A DNA stretch of 64,000 bases from Hofstenia miamia (GCA_004352715.1 SCFE01000076.1:224014-288013), one strand, 5' to 3'; shown: positions 46,395 to 59,177, numbered from the stretch's first letter. The notes: generated by a model from the sequence alone, not told the origin. Made by a program: numbers and translations.

Positions 46395-47394
46395 NNNNNN
46401 NNNNNNNNNNNNNNNNNNNNNNNNNNNNNNNNNNNNNNNNNNNNNNNNNNNNNNNNNNNNNNNNNNNNNNNNNNNNNNNNNNNNNNNNNNNNNNNNNNNN
46501 NNNNNNNNNNNNNNNNNNNNNNNNNNNNNNNNNNNNNNNNNNNNNNNNNNNNNNNNNNNNNNNNNNNNNNNNNNNNNNNNNNNNNNNNNNNNNNNNNNNN
46601 NNNNNNNNNNNNNNNNNNNNNNNNNNNNNNNNNNNNNNNNNNNNNNNNNNNNNNNNNNNNNNNNNNNNNNNNNNNNNNNNNNNNNNNNNNNNNNNNNNNN
46701 NNNNNNNNNNNNNNNNNNNNNNNNNNNNNNNNNNNNNNNNNNNNNNNNNNNNNNNNNNNNNNNNNNNNNNNNNNNNNNNNNNNNNNNNNNNNNNNNNNNN
46801 NNNNNNNNNNNNNNNNNNNNNNNNNNNNNNNNNNNNNNNNNNNNNNNNNNNNNNNNNNNNNNNNNNNNNNNNNNNNNNNNNNNNNNNNNNNNNNNNNNNN
46901 NNNNNNNNNNNNNNNNNNNNNNNNNNNNNNNNNNNNNNNNNNNNNNNNNNNNNNNNNNNNNNNNNNNNNNNNNNNNNNNNNNNNNNNNNNNNNNNNNNNN
47001 NNNNNNNNNNNNNNNNNNNNNNNNNNNNNNNNNNNNNNNNNNNNNNNNNNNNNNNNNNNNNNNNNNNNNNNNNNNNNNNNNNNNNNNNNNNNNNNNNNNN
47101 NNNNNNNNNNNNNNNNNNNNNNNNNNNNNNNNNNNNNNNNNNNNNNNNNNNNNNNNNNNNNNNNNNNNNNNNNNNNNNNNNNNNNNNNNNNNNNNNNNNN
47201 NNNNNNNNNNNNNNNNNNNNNNNNNNNNNNNNNNNNNNNNNNNNNNNNNNNNNNNNNNNNNNNNNNNNNNNNNNNNNNNNNNNNNNNNNNNNNNNNNNNN
47301 NNNNNNNNNNNNNNNNNNNNNNNNNNNNNNNNNNNNNNNNNNNNNNNNNNNNNNNNNNNNNNNNNNNNNNNNNNNNNNNNNNNNNNNNNNNNNN
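46395..47394. other. Assembly gap, exactly 1000 N
   Basis: Round-size scaffold gap; true length unknown. Confidence 0.95.
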
Positions 47395-47760
47395 CAAAAA
47401 ATTAAAACTTACACTTCACCCCTAGTTCTTTCGCAATATCAGAGAAGGTACTCTTTCGTAAATCCCTGTCTTTATATTCAGGACAGGCGATATCCCATAA
47501 AAATGATTTCTTGGAGACAGCATCTATTGAGTTGCATTCCATACGATCATTCATTTTGAATAATGAACACCTTGTAGTTGAAATTTTAGCAAATCAAAGC
47601 ATTTAAAAAAGTATTATTTTCAATTGTGAAAATCGGATAAAATACTAAAAACTATGTTTAATAATTTTTTATTAATTGAATACGTCGAAATTACTGCTAT
47701 TTTGCTTCCATAATAATTAAATAACTTGCAGTCAAAAGCATATATGTCTTATGATTTAGT

Positions 47761-47938
47761 GTTTACACGGTGACAGCGTGACAGAAGACATACAATAAAA
47801 TCACAATTATTTGATCTACATCTGTTTTACAATTACCCTACTTGAGAGTTCGTATGTCTTATGTTTTGGGTGTTTACACGCTACATATGTCTTGAGATAA
47901 TTGGAGACAGATCTGTCTTATGTCACGTGTAAACAGGG
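47761..47938. mobile_element. Candidate small MITE
   Basis: GTTTACACGGTGACAG at 47761 faces its near-complement TGTCACGTGTAAAC ending at 47934, with AGAC/GTCT words just inside. The element would be about 180 bp. The target duplication is not clear, so this is tentative. Confidence 0.4.
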
Positions 47939-48040
47939 TATAACTAGTGCGTGAATAACTTGAAACGCCAAATTTACTCGCACTTTGTAAGAACTATACG
48001 CACTTGCAAAGACTTAGCAGCAGCGTTTTAAGCTGCGCAT

Positions 48041-48161
48041 AGGATGTAACTATACGACGATTTTATATGGCACTTTCAATGAAAATAAAAATGAAATATC
48101 ATGTCATTCATTCAATAATTTGCTAAAAAACAGTAAAATAAACAATAATTGTCTAAAAACA
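48041..48161. repeat. 120-bp direct repeat, left copy
   Basis: Matches 49007-49125 with a few differences; both start AGGATGTAACTATACGACGA and end TCTAAAAACA. The copies are about 970 bp apart in the same orientation. Confidence 0.85.
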
Positions 48162-49006
48162 TATTCTCTAATTCTCGCTACTCGCTCTGATGATGCTACG
48201 AGAACCATTCATTGCTTGACTATGGAATTTAGATGAAAAATGTACATGGATTCATAGCAAATGATAACCGAAATTTGGATTACAAGGTGGAAATTTTACT
48301 AGCTTAAATCGCAGCTATTTGATAAATTTACATTTAATAATTCCTCACTTTTCAACATAAATTCCAATTAAAATGCTAAGCCTCATAAACATACACATTA
48401 CATAGACACTTCAAGGAAAGCGGAAATTTTGCTACCATAAACTAGCTACTTGCACATTCCAGTTACAGTCCAAATGTGTGTGTAATTAACATGTTTAATT
48501 GCAATTAGCATACTTTGTAACTTTATTAAATACTGTATTATTAATAATAAATTACCGTTGACTTACTACATTATAAGAAGTAATGGGCATCTCGTGTCAT
48601 ACAGGCCTACTTAAATATATAATTGCATAAATAAATAAAATAATAAGGAAACAATATATTAACTTTTTCCAAACCTTCGAATATGTATGCATACAGTATT
48701 TGGTACAGTTATTTGGCAATTTCAAAATTATTCAAAAGACCTCAATTTCAAAAATAGATGATATTTAAATATCTACTTTTTTCAGGAAAATTGTTAATAT
48801 ATTCATGTGTACCAAAAAATGCATACTTAGAGAAAATGCTACACTACATTCATTCAAAAATACAAGCACACGCACATTAATATTTGATAGTTCTTTATTA
48901 TTTCGTAATGAGCTTTTAGTTTGTAACTTTATTCAAGTACTTTACAGTAACAAGTTTTTCTTACTCTTTCCAACCTGGTAAAAATATTCATATGAAAATT
49001 AAAATG

Positions 49007-49125
49007 AGGATGTAACTATACGACGATTTTATATGGCACTTTCAATGAAAGTAAAAATGAAATATTATGTCATTCATTCAACAATTTGCTAAAAAAACAG
49101 TAAAATAAACAAGTGTCTAAAAACA
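49007..49125. repeat. 120-bp direct repeat, right copy
   Basis: Second copy of 48041-48161. The 0.85 kb between them has no recognisable gene. It ends just before segmental duplication B begins. Confidence 0.85.
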
Positions 49126-49817
49126 GATTTATAAATCCGTTTTGACTAGCGTTTGTTTTCTTAGAAAGTTTTTAACTAATTTACTATAATGTAAAATATA
49201 TTCAACGTAATTTTTTAAAATTTTGAGAAATTAGTTTCTTTAGAACTAGATATAAATTTAGCTTTATGTATAGAAAAATAATTTTAAATACCAGAAAATT
49301 TTTAATATCCAAATGTAAATTTAAGATCTCAAATATTGTAAAAATCTATATCCTTTTTCATTTTGCTTAACTTCTAACTTAGCATTAAAACTTCACAGGA
49401 AATTTCATTTCAATTAGCGATAAAGTTCATTAATTTGTTTAACCCTTAAGATGCAAAGTTGTCGCACAAATCAAAATCCAAGATGAGATACGATAAAAAA
49501 TAATAGTTTTGATAAGACCTCAGCTAGCTTTAGTCTGTGGTTTCTTAAAAGTAACAAAATTCAAGTAATATGGAATCAATACAGTATTGAATGAAATAGA
49601 CACATTTCCCAAAATTATTAATTTAGAGATTGCTTTGTATTTAATGTTTATTTCAAAATTCATCAACTGAGTTGGGTTTAATTAATGCTTGGCACTCGAT
49701 ACCATTGGCATATTTTTGCATACATTAATGTTAAATAGAATCACTTTGTATTTGAAAATTTCTATATAATTTAAATACAGGACTTCTGAGACAAGATTAA
49801 AATGCTAAGTTCCATTA

Positions 49818-50043
49818 GGCCACGGTTAGACTAGTGATTGGTTCAAAAGTGATCTTTCACGTTTTGATTGAATCGCATGTCAACCACCCGAGATAATTAG
49901 CGATGTGACGATCAACAAAGAAATCGTGCGCGTTCGATTTTCTTGTGATCAACACATCGCTAATCATCCCGGGTGGTTAGACGTGCGATTCAATCAAAAT
50001 GTGGCAGACCACTTTTGAACCAATCACTAGTCCAACCGTGGCC
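49818..50043. mobile_element. Harbinger-like palindromic MITE, copy B
   Basis: Same 226-bp element and same TTA flanks (49815-49817, 50044-50046) as at 29905-30130, at the same position in the segmental duplication. It was therefore present before the duplication and is not an independent insertion. Confidence 0.85.
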
Positions 50044-50083
50044 TTAGGTATATCAAATTTTTGCAAAGCTAGCTGCTTTTCTA

Positions 50084-50455
50084 ATGATATTGCATGAAAC
50101 TGAACATATATTTCACAATAGCGCTCTCTGCCAAATCGTAGATATGTTTTATTTAAATAACAATATCATTTCAGTGATGGATTATCTGGGAATGGCCCTC
50201 ATCTTAGCTGTTTTCAGAAATAAGAGTGGTGTGAAATGTAAGATTTGCTTTTATGAAGCCAAAAAGCTACTGAAGTTATTAAACAAATCAAGCAACGATG
50301 GATTCCAATTAAATCCCGTCTTGCTTGAGAAAAATACGTCCGCTCGTATAAAGACTGTGATTTCCTCAAAGGCTGACATCTCATCTCGATACCAGTTGGC
50401 GTATAATCTGTTTTTCATATTTTCTGGAATAAAATCTATGTCAATCTTAAAATAA
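50084..50455 (+). CDS. Hypothetical 123-aa ORF, unrecognised
   Basis: Not recognised. It starts 41 bases after the MITE and has a KCKICFYEAKKLL segment and a hydrophobic YNLFFIFSG near the end. In copy A the homologous stretch (about 30170-30430) has a TGA in place of a Gly codon and lacks roughly 110 bases, so the frame is not conserved. That argues against a functional gene; it could be an exon relic. Confidence 0.2.
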   Translation: MILHETEHIFHNSALCQIVDMFYLNNNIISVMDYLGMALILAVFRNKSGVKCKICFYEAKKLLKLLNKSSNDGFQLNPVLLEKNTSARIKTVISSKADISSRYQLAYNLFFIFSGIKSMSILK

Positions 50456-53400
50456 TTAGTAGTTGTTTGTACTATAATTGAAAAGCTTCATTTTCACAAA
50501 ACCTAGTTTTTGTTTTGTTGAAATTTGCAAAGAACTACCACAGTTCATATTAATGAGGGATATTAAATCGAAATTAACATTATGTTACCTATGATGCGGT
50601 CAGTGATGTTCTTCGGAAGAAAGCCCTGTTACTGTTTCATTGTCGGGAATCATTTGTTAGAAGATTCTATCAGAAAATTTTTCAGAAAAATTGTAAAATC
50701 ATTGCAGTGTCGCAACAAATCATGAAAATGGATGATGAAGATAAAAAAAATTTACATTTTTCCAACTTCAAGACAAATTTCAAAGCCGTAATTCTGATTC
50801 AAACAAGGGACGAGAGACCTACATTTAAAAATTTCATTTTTGCCTCATATTTATGCTAGCTATTTTCAAAAAACATGTAGATGGACTAGATTATATGGTT
50901 CAATTTGAAACAGTGACTTAGGTTATATGTTGCGCTATGGTACCCACTATTAAAGTTGAAAGTACAATTAGGTTGGATAGTGCTGGCTGAAGAAGAACGA
51001 TTTGAAAAGCTGCTTAAGGTACTTGTTTTTAGAAAAAGTCTTTTTAGATATTTTTTCAAAAATTTCACAAAAGTTTTTAACACATCTTATCAAGAGTACC
51101 TTAATGAATTTTTCTATTATATTTTCATAATCTGGATTTACTCCATGCCTTATTTTCAGTTTTGTAAATTTTCAATTGTTCCAAATGTTATCAACGATAC
51201 ATTCATCTAAATAATGTAATTTTCTTGATTTTAAATGTGTGAGAATATACATATTCATTATTTCATGTCTCCTTTTGATTCTTCCTGTGTCTCAGGCATT
51301 GATGTACACAAAAAGGAGATAGTGGAATGTCCCTCCATCAGGCTCTTAAATTAATTTTCAATGGTAAAAAAAAATAAGTAAAAATTATGAAATAAATTTA
51401 TTAGTGCTTATTTTTTTAAATATTTTTCAACATTTTGCGTAACGATCGTTCAATTAAGACAACAGTAATGCCCAATCCTTCTATGCCCCTCCCCCGGTCT
51501 GAAAATTCTGCTTACGCCTCTGTTGTCAATACCTAGCAGAGTTGGTGCATTAGAAAGCTAACTATACTGACATGAACAATTTTTCATCGATTACACAAAT
51601 TTCGAAGGCGTAATAGATACAATCAGTTATTACCAAAGTTCCGTTCATCACTAGAATCATCTGGGTTAAGGCAATAATCGTGGAAGCCATAATTTCGAAA
51701 GTTGTAAACGTTGCAAAGTTTTTCGTAACATACAAAAAGCAAATTGATGGCTAATTCAAAGAGAAGTTTAGATAGGAATTTGGTCGTCAAACTAACCTTC
51801 TGGTACTTTCATTCAACAACGAGTTTTTCAAAATTTGTGATGGCTTTTTAAAAAAGCCTTTAGAAATTTACAATCGAACAACCCCTGACGTTGCGCACGG
51901 CGAACATAAATTCAGAAGCTTGACGTTTGTTTGACTTCAGTTTGGTTTTAACGAGATAACAAGTGTCATCAGCACACTGTATAATATTAGGGCATTTTAA
52001 ATACTAAGAAATATTACAAGAAAATATGTTAAAAATGTTAACTCTAAAATTAATCGTAATGAAAGTCCTTACACAATTTATGACAAATATTTTAAGAGTT
52101 TTGGCTATATAACAATATTATGCTTTAAAGCGGAAATAATTATTACATTTTAGCTTTTACATATTTTTCTAATCTAAGTCATCCCTTGTTGAAGATTCAT
52201 TTGATTTAGAAGTGAGATACAATAGAGTAAATATTTATTGATTTGTCATCAGTTAAATTTTCATTATTTCAATATTTGAGCGCTTGATTATGTAACCTAT
52301 TATTTGTATTTGTTGATAAATTTTTAAGTACTATTTGCTAAATTTTTTTCCGTACGCAGTGCTTAAAAATTTCTTCTAATTTAGGCTTTATGGTTGCTAT
52401 TCCCTTTTTCGTCTTAGGACAGCCTTTATTCAGTTTTAATGAGTTTAGAATAACCCGCAAATGGTTTGAAAAGAGCAATTACTTTAGTTATAACTTTAAA
52501 TGGTAACGATTCAAGCCAAACATCATTGTTTTGAATTAAAATTTTATTTGAAAATAAAGGTATGCTTTATAAACCTAGCTTTGAACGTTGTCTTATATAC
52601 GTTTCTTAGGACTAATTATAGCGTGTATTAAATTATCATAAGTTAACAAACTGGTATGACCGCTAAAAGTACACATCAAACAATAGAATGTGCACCTGAT
52701 TTTGACACAATTAGTAAATATGTAGTCAGTGTTTTACTAAGCACCTGTAAGGCGTCTAGGACTTTCGTAATCATCACAATACAAGCCAAACACTGACAGG
52801 TAAGACTTAAGATTATGTGTTATCAAAATATATGAAATATTCCTGAAAAGTAAAATTTATTTAAAGTGATTTATTTCAGAAAACTTTGTAGAGGCTTAGA
52901 CTAAAAAAATTGTCTTTGTAGTTTTTTTGTCGCATGCAGAAGAGTATTCAATCTAGCACTTAGATGCTGCTGTTGCCACACGGCCTCCTAATTTTTTACA
53001 ACATTTTGTAATGTTTTTAACTATTAAGGAAATATGAATAAAGTAATCATTACTAATACTAATTTATAAGAAATATTCTGTTCTTGTGTTGACGGTTTGA
53101 AATATTGCAAAATGTTAGAAACTTATTACTTCCTTTGTATAAATTTTTAGTTTGACCTAGACAATTTTTTAAGTGTTATCTATTGTGAAGTGGATATAAA
53201 TGTATTTTAAAGTTGAAAACATCTTATATGCTCTGAAAATGTTGGTAATATTAGTAGTAGTAAAGTGACTATTAGCAGAAAAATGTAAAAATGTGCCTAC
53301 ATGGAAGTTAATAGAATCTACCATTGTGAATAGTAAAATTTGAAGTGCATATGAAAATCTGTACTCAAATAGACCTCTCATAGAATTTCTCTTGAAAACA

Positions 53401-54079
53401 TTGGCAGAAAACATAATTTAGGTTCTGCTAGTTTAACTTAAATTTATCAATAAGACTAATTTTGGTAGTTTTGTGAACATATTTCTCAATTTAAAAACTA
53501 TTTGTCTTTTATTTCGTTAATATCGGCTTGAAAATTTTCAATTTTTTTATCATTTTATGATTGATATATTTAAAAAAATTTAGGAAAGCTTTGAAACATT
53601 TTAAAACAGACTTGAATAGTTTTAATAAGTATTTGTAAGTCAAATTTTGATCATTTCTGTATTAACTAAGTAAATTTCAAAATTAGTTGTTTTCGATTTT
53701 AAGAAGCACTTCATTTTGAAAACATTTAGGTATTAAAATTGAAATTTTAATAGAATTATTATACTCAAAGTTCTCCATGTGGTGTTTGTTAAGATGTACA
53801 TCGATTTTTGAGATGCGATAGTATGCTTAAATGTATCTTACATTCAATTATGAATTATTTGAATTAGCGAAAATGTGTAAATCTTCTCACAAACCAAAAT
53901 CGATTAAACTTATGGTTGAATAAATCCTTTTCTGCATACATCAATGTTTTTTTATATTTGCGTATCTCACCATAAATAATTTCTTGAAGTTGTAAAAATT
54001 ATTCTGTAAATTTCATGAAACAATTTCACTGATTGAGGAAATTTGCATTATATATATTATAAAATAATGAATTTTTTAG

Positions 54080-55104
54080 ATGGCTGCGGAGGAAGAATTG
54101 GACTTTTTGAAATGCTCCATATGTCTAAATCGTCTTGTTAATCCTCATTGTCTACCTTGCTTGCATTGTTTTTGCAAAGTATGTTTAGATCGTTTAATCG
54201 AAAGTCAGAATTCACCTGAATTTGACTGCCCTTATTGCCGAGATCTGACATCAATTTATTCAGTTAAAAAAGATTTCCGTTCTGAACAATTCATTAATTT
54301 TTATAAAAGATTACCAAATGGTCCAAAGTCAAGAAATTTATGCACCTCATGTATGAAACANGAAGCACATGTATGCAAAGATTGTGTAACTCTTATATGC
54401 ATTTCCTGTGCTGATCAGCATAGACGAGATGTTAATAGTTCCAAACATAAAGTGTATTCACTAAGCTCAACTGTCCTTTATGTTCAATTCATGGACGAAA
54501 ATTAGATCTATTTTGCAATGCAACCACCTGTGATGAACCAATTTGCAGCATCTGTTCAGAGAAAAACCATTTAGGACATAAAGTTAAGTCAATTGATGAA
54601 AAGATGGTTTTTTATAAAGATCAAATTAGGCACAATTTACAATTGCTTAGCGTAAATTTAGGCAAAGTTTATTCAAAATTAGATCGGTTGGTGGCTTTAG
54701 ATGTACATAATTACGACATTTTCAATGATTTAGAACTTACATTGAATATGCAAAAAGACAAAATTCTAGAAATTACCGACTATTTTTATAAAACAGAGAA
54801 AAAGAAAATTGCAGAAGCGAAGTCCACATATCAAAGGAATTTCCAAAACGAAATTGTTCCGCTTAATACCTTGAAAGAGAAGCTAAATGTGCTTAATTCC
54901 ATAGATCTCAACTCAAAGTCATTCGAGGAGATATGCGTGATTTATAATAGTGTCAAATTAAATTCGGCTAAAATAGATATAAACGGTGCTCTTAAATTAC
55001 AGGCAGCTGATTTATCGCTCAACATATCAGAAGATCTTGAAGAAAATGATTTAAAAAATATAATTGCACAGTGGTTGGGAAGCATCTCGTCAAAAAGTGC
55101 ATAG
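54080..55104 (+). pseudogene. TRIM-type RING/B-box gene, copy B, frameshifted as assembled
   Basis: Same plan as copy A: RING C12/C15/C27/H29/C32/C35/C50/C53 all kept, B-boxes, coiled coil and the same short tail. Two lesions: an N at 54361 stands where copy A has 13 bases (net loss of four codons, frame kept), and CCTT at 54475-54478 replaces the CCTTCCTT of copy A, a 4-bp loss that shifts the frame before B-box 2. The rest (54604-55104 and upstream in that frame) stays open to TAG 55102-55104 with no further stops. Either the gene died very recently or the lesion is an assembly error. Confidence 0.8.
54361..54361. other. Single-N join inside TRIM copy B
   Basis: Marks a contig join or patched base where 13 bases of copy A are missing. 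Confidence 0.8.
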
Positions 55105-55445
55105 TATATTCCTTTGAATGAAGCAATTCGAAAGACAATGACTTTTGATTTTTAGTCTGTTTTGTATTGTGCTAATGTCTTACTATTTTTTCACAAAAAA
55201 TTAATTTGTATATTTTGCATCGAGGAGAAATTAATGCCGTAAAAACTCTTTCTATGATAAATTTCAAATGTATTAATTAATCTTAGACGCAATTCTCAAT
55301 AAAATATTAAATCATTAAAATAAATTTGAGAAAATATAGTTTATCTTTGGAAACATTTATTCTGATGAAACGCTTTTTTACATACGTGGCGCTAAGAAGT
55401 CTGTAACAACATATTTTACTAAATGTATGCGATTAACGTTACAAA

Positions 55446-56223
55446 ATATATGATCATATTCCAGTATATATATATATATGCGTGTGAAAAGCATTAAGAT
55501 CAAAATAGCAACAGGCACTTGCTACCTAAAGCGACTAAAAAGAATAATAGATACATTAGTAAGAAGTACCGTAAATCCTCGACTCTAAAAATTTGATCTG
55601 TTAACTTCACTAATTTCGGGGTTAAGGCATATATTAGACTGCCCAAATGCTGATTTGCTAGTTGTGGTTAAATTATGTTTGTATATGAATGGATAACGTA
55701 TGTGGGAGGACAAAATTATTGTGGTATGGCAAATGCGCTTAAACGCTTATTGCATACCTTTAACCTAAAAACCTTGTACACGAGGATTTACTAATTTGTT
55801 ATTTCTTAACTAAAAAAGCAAACTTTTAAATTATAAAATTGACATTATTTGCCTAAAAACACTTTTTACATATTCTTGTGAACTTTGAAATTATTTGGGT
55901 TTAAATTTTTTAAGCCCTTATTTCAGCACTATAAATTTAAAATTAAAGGGAAAGCAACACATGCAACCTTAGTTTATTAACTGCAATGGATTTTTCGACA
56001 TTGATCATAACTGAAAAGGATTTCAATTTTATAATCATGACCATAGCGTTACAAAAATTGATTCACTGAAAGAGCACATTATAAAATCTTATTTTTAAGA
56101 AAAAATCTATAAATAGCTTGTTTTTGTAAAAGTATTTTTCATAAAATTTTGATAAAGATATATCGATATTGCCATTTTTATTGAGACAATACATATATGT
56201 GCCAACAAAATCAAAAGAACTAT
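55446..56223. other. AT-rich intergenic DNA
   Basis: Short (TA)n at 55465-55480; otherwise nothing recognisable. Confidence 0.45.
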
Positions 56224-57506
56224 TTAAAAGCTATTCGTCAAAACAGTTGATACATATGAAATCCTGGTACAAATAGGTTTACTGCAAATTCTGCAGAAAT
56301 TCAGTTCTATTGTTTTCACAATGACATTAATCTGACAAGTGAATCGCTTTCGGACAAAAGAGCATTGAGTAGTCTGAATATCAAAGTCTTTCCTGAGCTC
56401 TCTGGTCAACTGTTGCAGAAAAGTGCGGCAACTGATATCAGAATGTGTTGGTTTTTTATACAGCACCCATACGTTCATTCCAGCAATATCCAAAATATTA
56501 ATAAAACGGCTTCGTGCCAGCGTCTACAACCCAATTTTTGTCTAGTAGATCACCTGCATATTTATTATAATAAAATACATTTTCAGGCTTCTTACCATCA
56601 TCCTGATAAACAGCACCACTATGCTGTGTAGAAAGTATATGCACAGATCTTTTTGGTTTCGCAAGATATCTGGCAAGGTGCAAATTGCCACTTTGGTACA
56701 TTACAGAAACATGCAATCCTAAATTTTGTGAAGGAGGAAGTTAGGAACGATTTGAACACATTGTTCCAACTATTGTTGTTCGGCGATCTTGACGACGATC
56801 AAATCTGAGAAATTTTTTATTTCTCTCATTTTTGGCGGGACATTGTCTTATTGATTATGCGACATCCATATTCATATGTCGTTGGCAATAGTTTTTCAAA
56901 TGGATAATTTCATCGATATGTAATTCCTTTTAGGTACAGTAGATCTACGAATTTTTTTTACTTCATCACTTGTTAGATTCCAATCATCTATCCTTTGATT
57001 AGCAACAGCATTTGCACAATCAACAATAAAATTCAGCATCAGTATCAAAGAGAAGATTCCATGCGGCTAATGGAGTTATGATGCCACCACAAGCTCGTGT
57101 TACAACTTCAGGCTGGCTTACTATATTTTGTCGATGTATTCTAGCACGTCTACCTTCCTATGTATTTTCATTTATTGTCCATTCCGTTCCATCTCGCGCT
57201 CGAAGTGAATTATTAACATTTTCAATCTCTTCGTGACTGCTATGTGACAAGAGATCTAAATGTTCATCACTGCTGCTTGTTGAATATTAAATATCATGTA
57301 ATAGCTGTTCATTATTATTGTCCTCTACCTCTTCTAAATCTTGTTCAGTGTCATCTCCAGATTCATCACTTGGAAGATTTATCATTGTTTACAGGAAACG
57401 TTGAGGTGACANTTCTAAATCTTGTTCAGTGTCATCTCCAGATGCATCACTTGGTAGATTTATCATTGTTTACAGGAAACGTTGAGGTGACATTCGTTGA
57501 GACATT
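56224..57506 (-). pseudogene. piggyBac transposase pseudogene
   Basis: In minus-strand order: an acidic N-terminus (NLPSDESGDDTEQDLEEVED), RDGTEWTINEN, VTRACGGIITPLAAWNLLF, then a large internal loss, DRRTTIVGTMCSN, KPKRSVHILSTQHSG, GKKPENVFYYNKYAG, and LDIAGMNVWVLYKKPTHSD leading to a C-terminal cysteine pattern (FRICSKPIC-like). These are the N-terminal, DDE-domain and cysteine-rich C-terminal blocks of piggyBac transposases, which excise precisely at TTAA. Many stops, frameshifts and loss of the central catalytic part show it is inactive. A 79-bp piece of the N-terminal coding region is repeated around an N at 57412. Confidence 0.82.
57333..57491. repeat. 79-bp direct duplication around one N
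   Basis: 57333-57411 and 57413-57491 are the same sequence with two substitutions, separated by a single N. This is the same pattern as at 1911-4115, so it is likely an assembly join between overlapping contig ends. Confidence 0.85.
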
Positions 57507-57857
57507 ACAAATGACAAGTGATACTGCTATGCTTGAAATTTCTACACCTTTGCAGCAATTCTTCCAAATAAAATTGGAGTATATTTATTAATCCATAATA
57601 ATTAGGTACAATTAGCTGCGAAACTCTTGCTACAAAATATTCGCGTATTTTTTTAATATTTACATATACTATTCATACCCTTTTATTATTTTAATAGGAC
57701 GGGCAATACAATCTGTATACATGAATATTTACATGAATTTGTTTTAAAAATCATTTATGATATGTTACTAAGGTTTTGGGTATATTTGTTTTAATTTACA
57801 AAACGTAATATAGAAATCGTCAATTGATGGGTTTTGGCGGCGCTTTTAGGTATATTA

Positions 57858-58149
57858 AAATTCTTGCGCTTCTAGTGTTAATATCGGATTTAATTCAGGC
57901 AGTTCATCTAAGCTTTCTGGCTTGTTTGTTGAATACGGGATATAAAAATTAATACTATTCATATTTATAAATAATAGAAATTTACAACCTTTTATTAAAG
58001 TGAATTTCTTCTAGAGCAGCATTGGGTTCGCTTAGGTCTATGTAATGCCTATTAGGAAGTCTTGAGCGTCGTGATGGCACGTCTATTTCGGAAAGGTCAC
58101 AGTTAGCTCCTAGGCATTGAGAAACTTTATGGGGTCTTTGATTCATCAG
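57858..58149 (-). pseudogene. Possible exon pair or ORF remnant, unrecognised
   Basis: The minus strand reads an open 54-codon frame from ATG 58146 (DVPSRRSRLPNRHYIDLSEP) to a TAA at 57984-57982. A second open stretch, NKPESLDELPELNPILTLEA, ends at TAA 57857-57855, inside the TTAA next to the piggyBac end. An AG precedes the first piece and AG-GT lies at its end, but the implied intron would be only 34 bp. The composition is protein-like and unlike the flanks. Family not recognised; it may be the 3' end of a host gene cut by the piggyBac insertion. Confidence 0.25.
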
Positions 58150-58249
58150 CTATAGTTGAAGTACATAAATATTCAAATGCTATTTAAATACCAGCCAAAC
58201 GAATTCAATAAAATCGTAGAAAATAATTTAATAGTAAGAAAACTATCTC

Positions 58250-58530
58250 AGAGATGGCCATCGGGTACTCGATGTCGGGTATCGGATCGGTTCAGGAACA
58301 ATAATATATATTATGATCGTGTTGGGTACGCTCAGGGAGCAGGTTACGTCATTTAATTATCGGGTATGATAAATTGAATAAAATGCAATATTTTGTATTT
58401 ATTTGTTTGCAAATAATGTACATTTTTATATTGAGAATTTTTTTTTTAGTCATGTCAAGCCGGGTATGTGAATCGATAGTCGGGTCGGGTTGGGTTGATC
58501 AAATTGTGTGTTAGGTCGGGTCTAGAATTG
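58250..58530. repeat. CGGGT-rich degenerate repeat
   Basis: CGGGT or GGGTC words recur about a dozen times in two clusters (58260-58365 and 58460-58525), unusual in this AT-rich DNA. This resembles subterminal repeats of some DNA transposons; no clear ends were found. Confidence 0.4.
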
Positions 58531-59177
58531 TTCTTTTATTGAACGCCCATAACTGGAATAGATCCAGATCTGTCCTGATTATTTATGTAACTAGCTTGCA
58601 CTCCAAAAATGGATCTCTTACCATTGCGAAAGCTTCAGGAAGCAGGTTAAAATCTGAAAAATATGTTTTAAGAGTGTAAGCTATTGATTGAAGCAAAGCA
58701 ACTTAGATTAATCTCATTGGAGATTTGGATTCAAAAACTGCAACATGTCACCAAAACAAACGAATTTTTTTCACATAACTTCTTAGCCAGCAGTGGGAAA
58801 ATTAAATGCAATTGATATGCATTAGTTGTCATGCGTCAAAACATTTAATGTAACACAATCGTTCAGTGTAGCTTTACATCTAATCAGAAATTAATGTCAT
58901 TCTCAATGCATGATCCGATTTAAAAAAAAACTTACAGCCGTTCCGGCCCAAAAAATGGAACTAGTCCGACCTACCCAGTTGCAACCCTGTTTACTGCCGG
59001 GGAACAGCAACTACCTTAAAGAATTACGAGAGAAAAAGGATAAATAACTTTATTTCTAGCTCAATATAATTACCTTCTATACATGTATGTCGTTAGAATA
59101 AATAATATTTTTAATTTACATAATATTGGAAAATATTCCAATATGATACAATAAAAGACTATCTATCAATCTATCTA

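Larger units (their letters stand above)
49155..55445. repeat. Segmental duplication, copy B
   Basis: Homologous to 29235-35060. The left 3.2 kb is diverged and has several insertions relative to A. From about 52345 to 54120 it is almost identical to A. It contains the second Harbinger-like MITE and the broken TRIM copy. Confidence 0.9.
56224..57850 (-). mobile_element. piggyBac-like element, decayed
   Basis: The right end has a terminal repeat at 57815-57850 (reading inward on the minus strand CCTAAAAGCGCCGCCAAAAC), with TTAA at 57855-57858 four bases out. The transposase remnant follows on the minus strand. The opposite end was not found by eye before 55.5 kb. Confidence 0.75.

Noticed and set aside
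48041-49125. LTR retrotransposon
   Set aside because: The repeats are only about 120 bp, the interior is under 0.9 kb and no gag-pol motif, primer-binding site or polypurine tract was seen.
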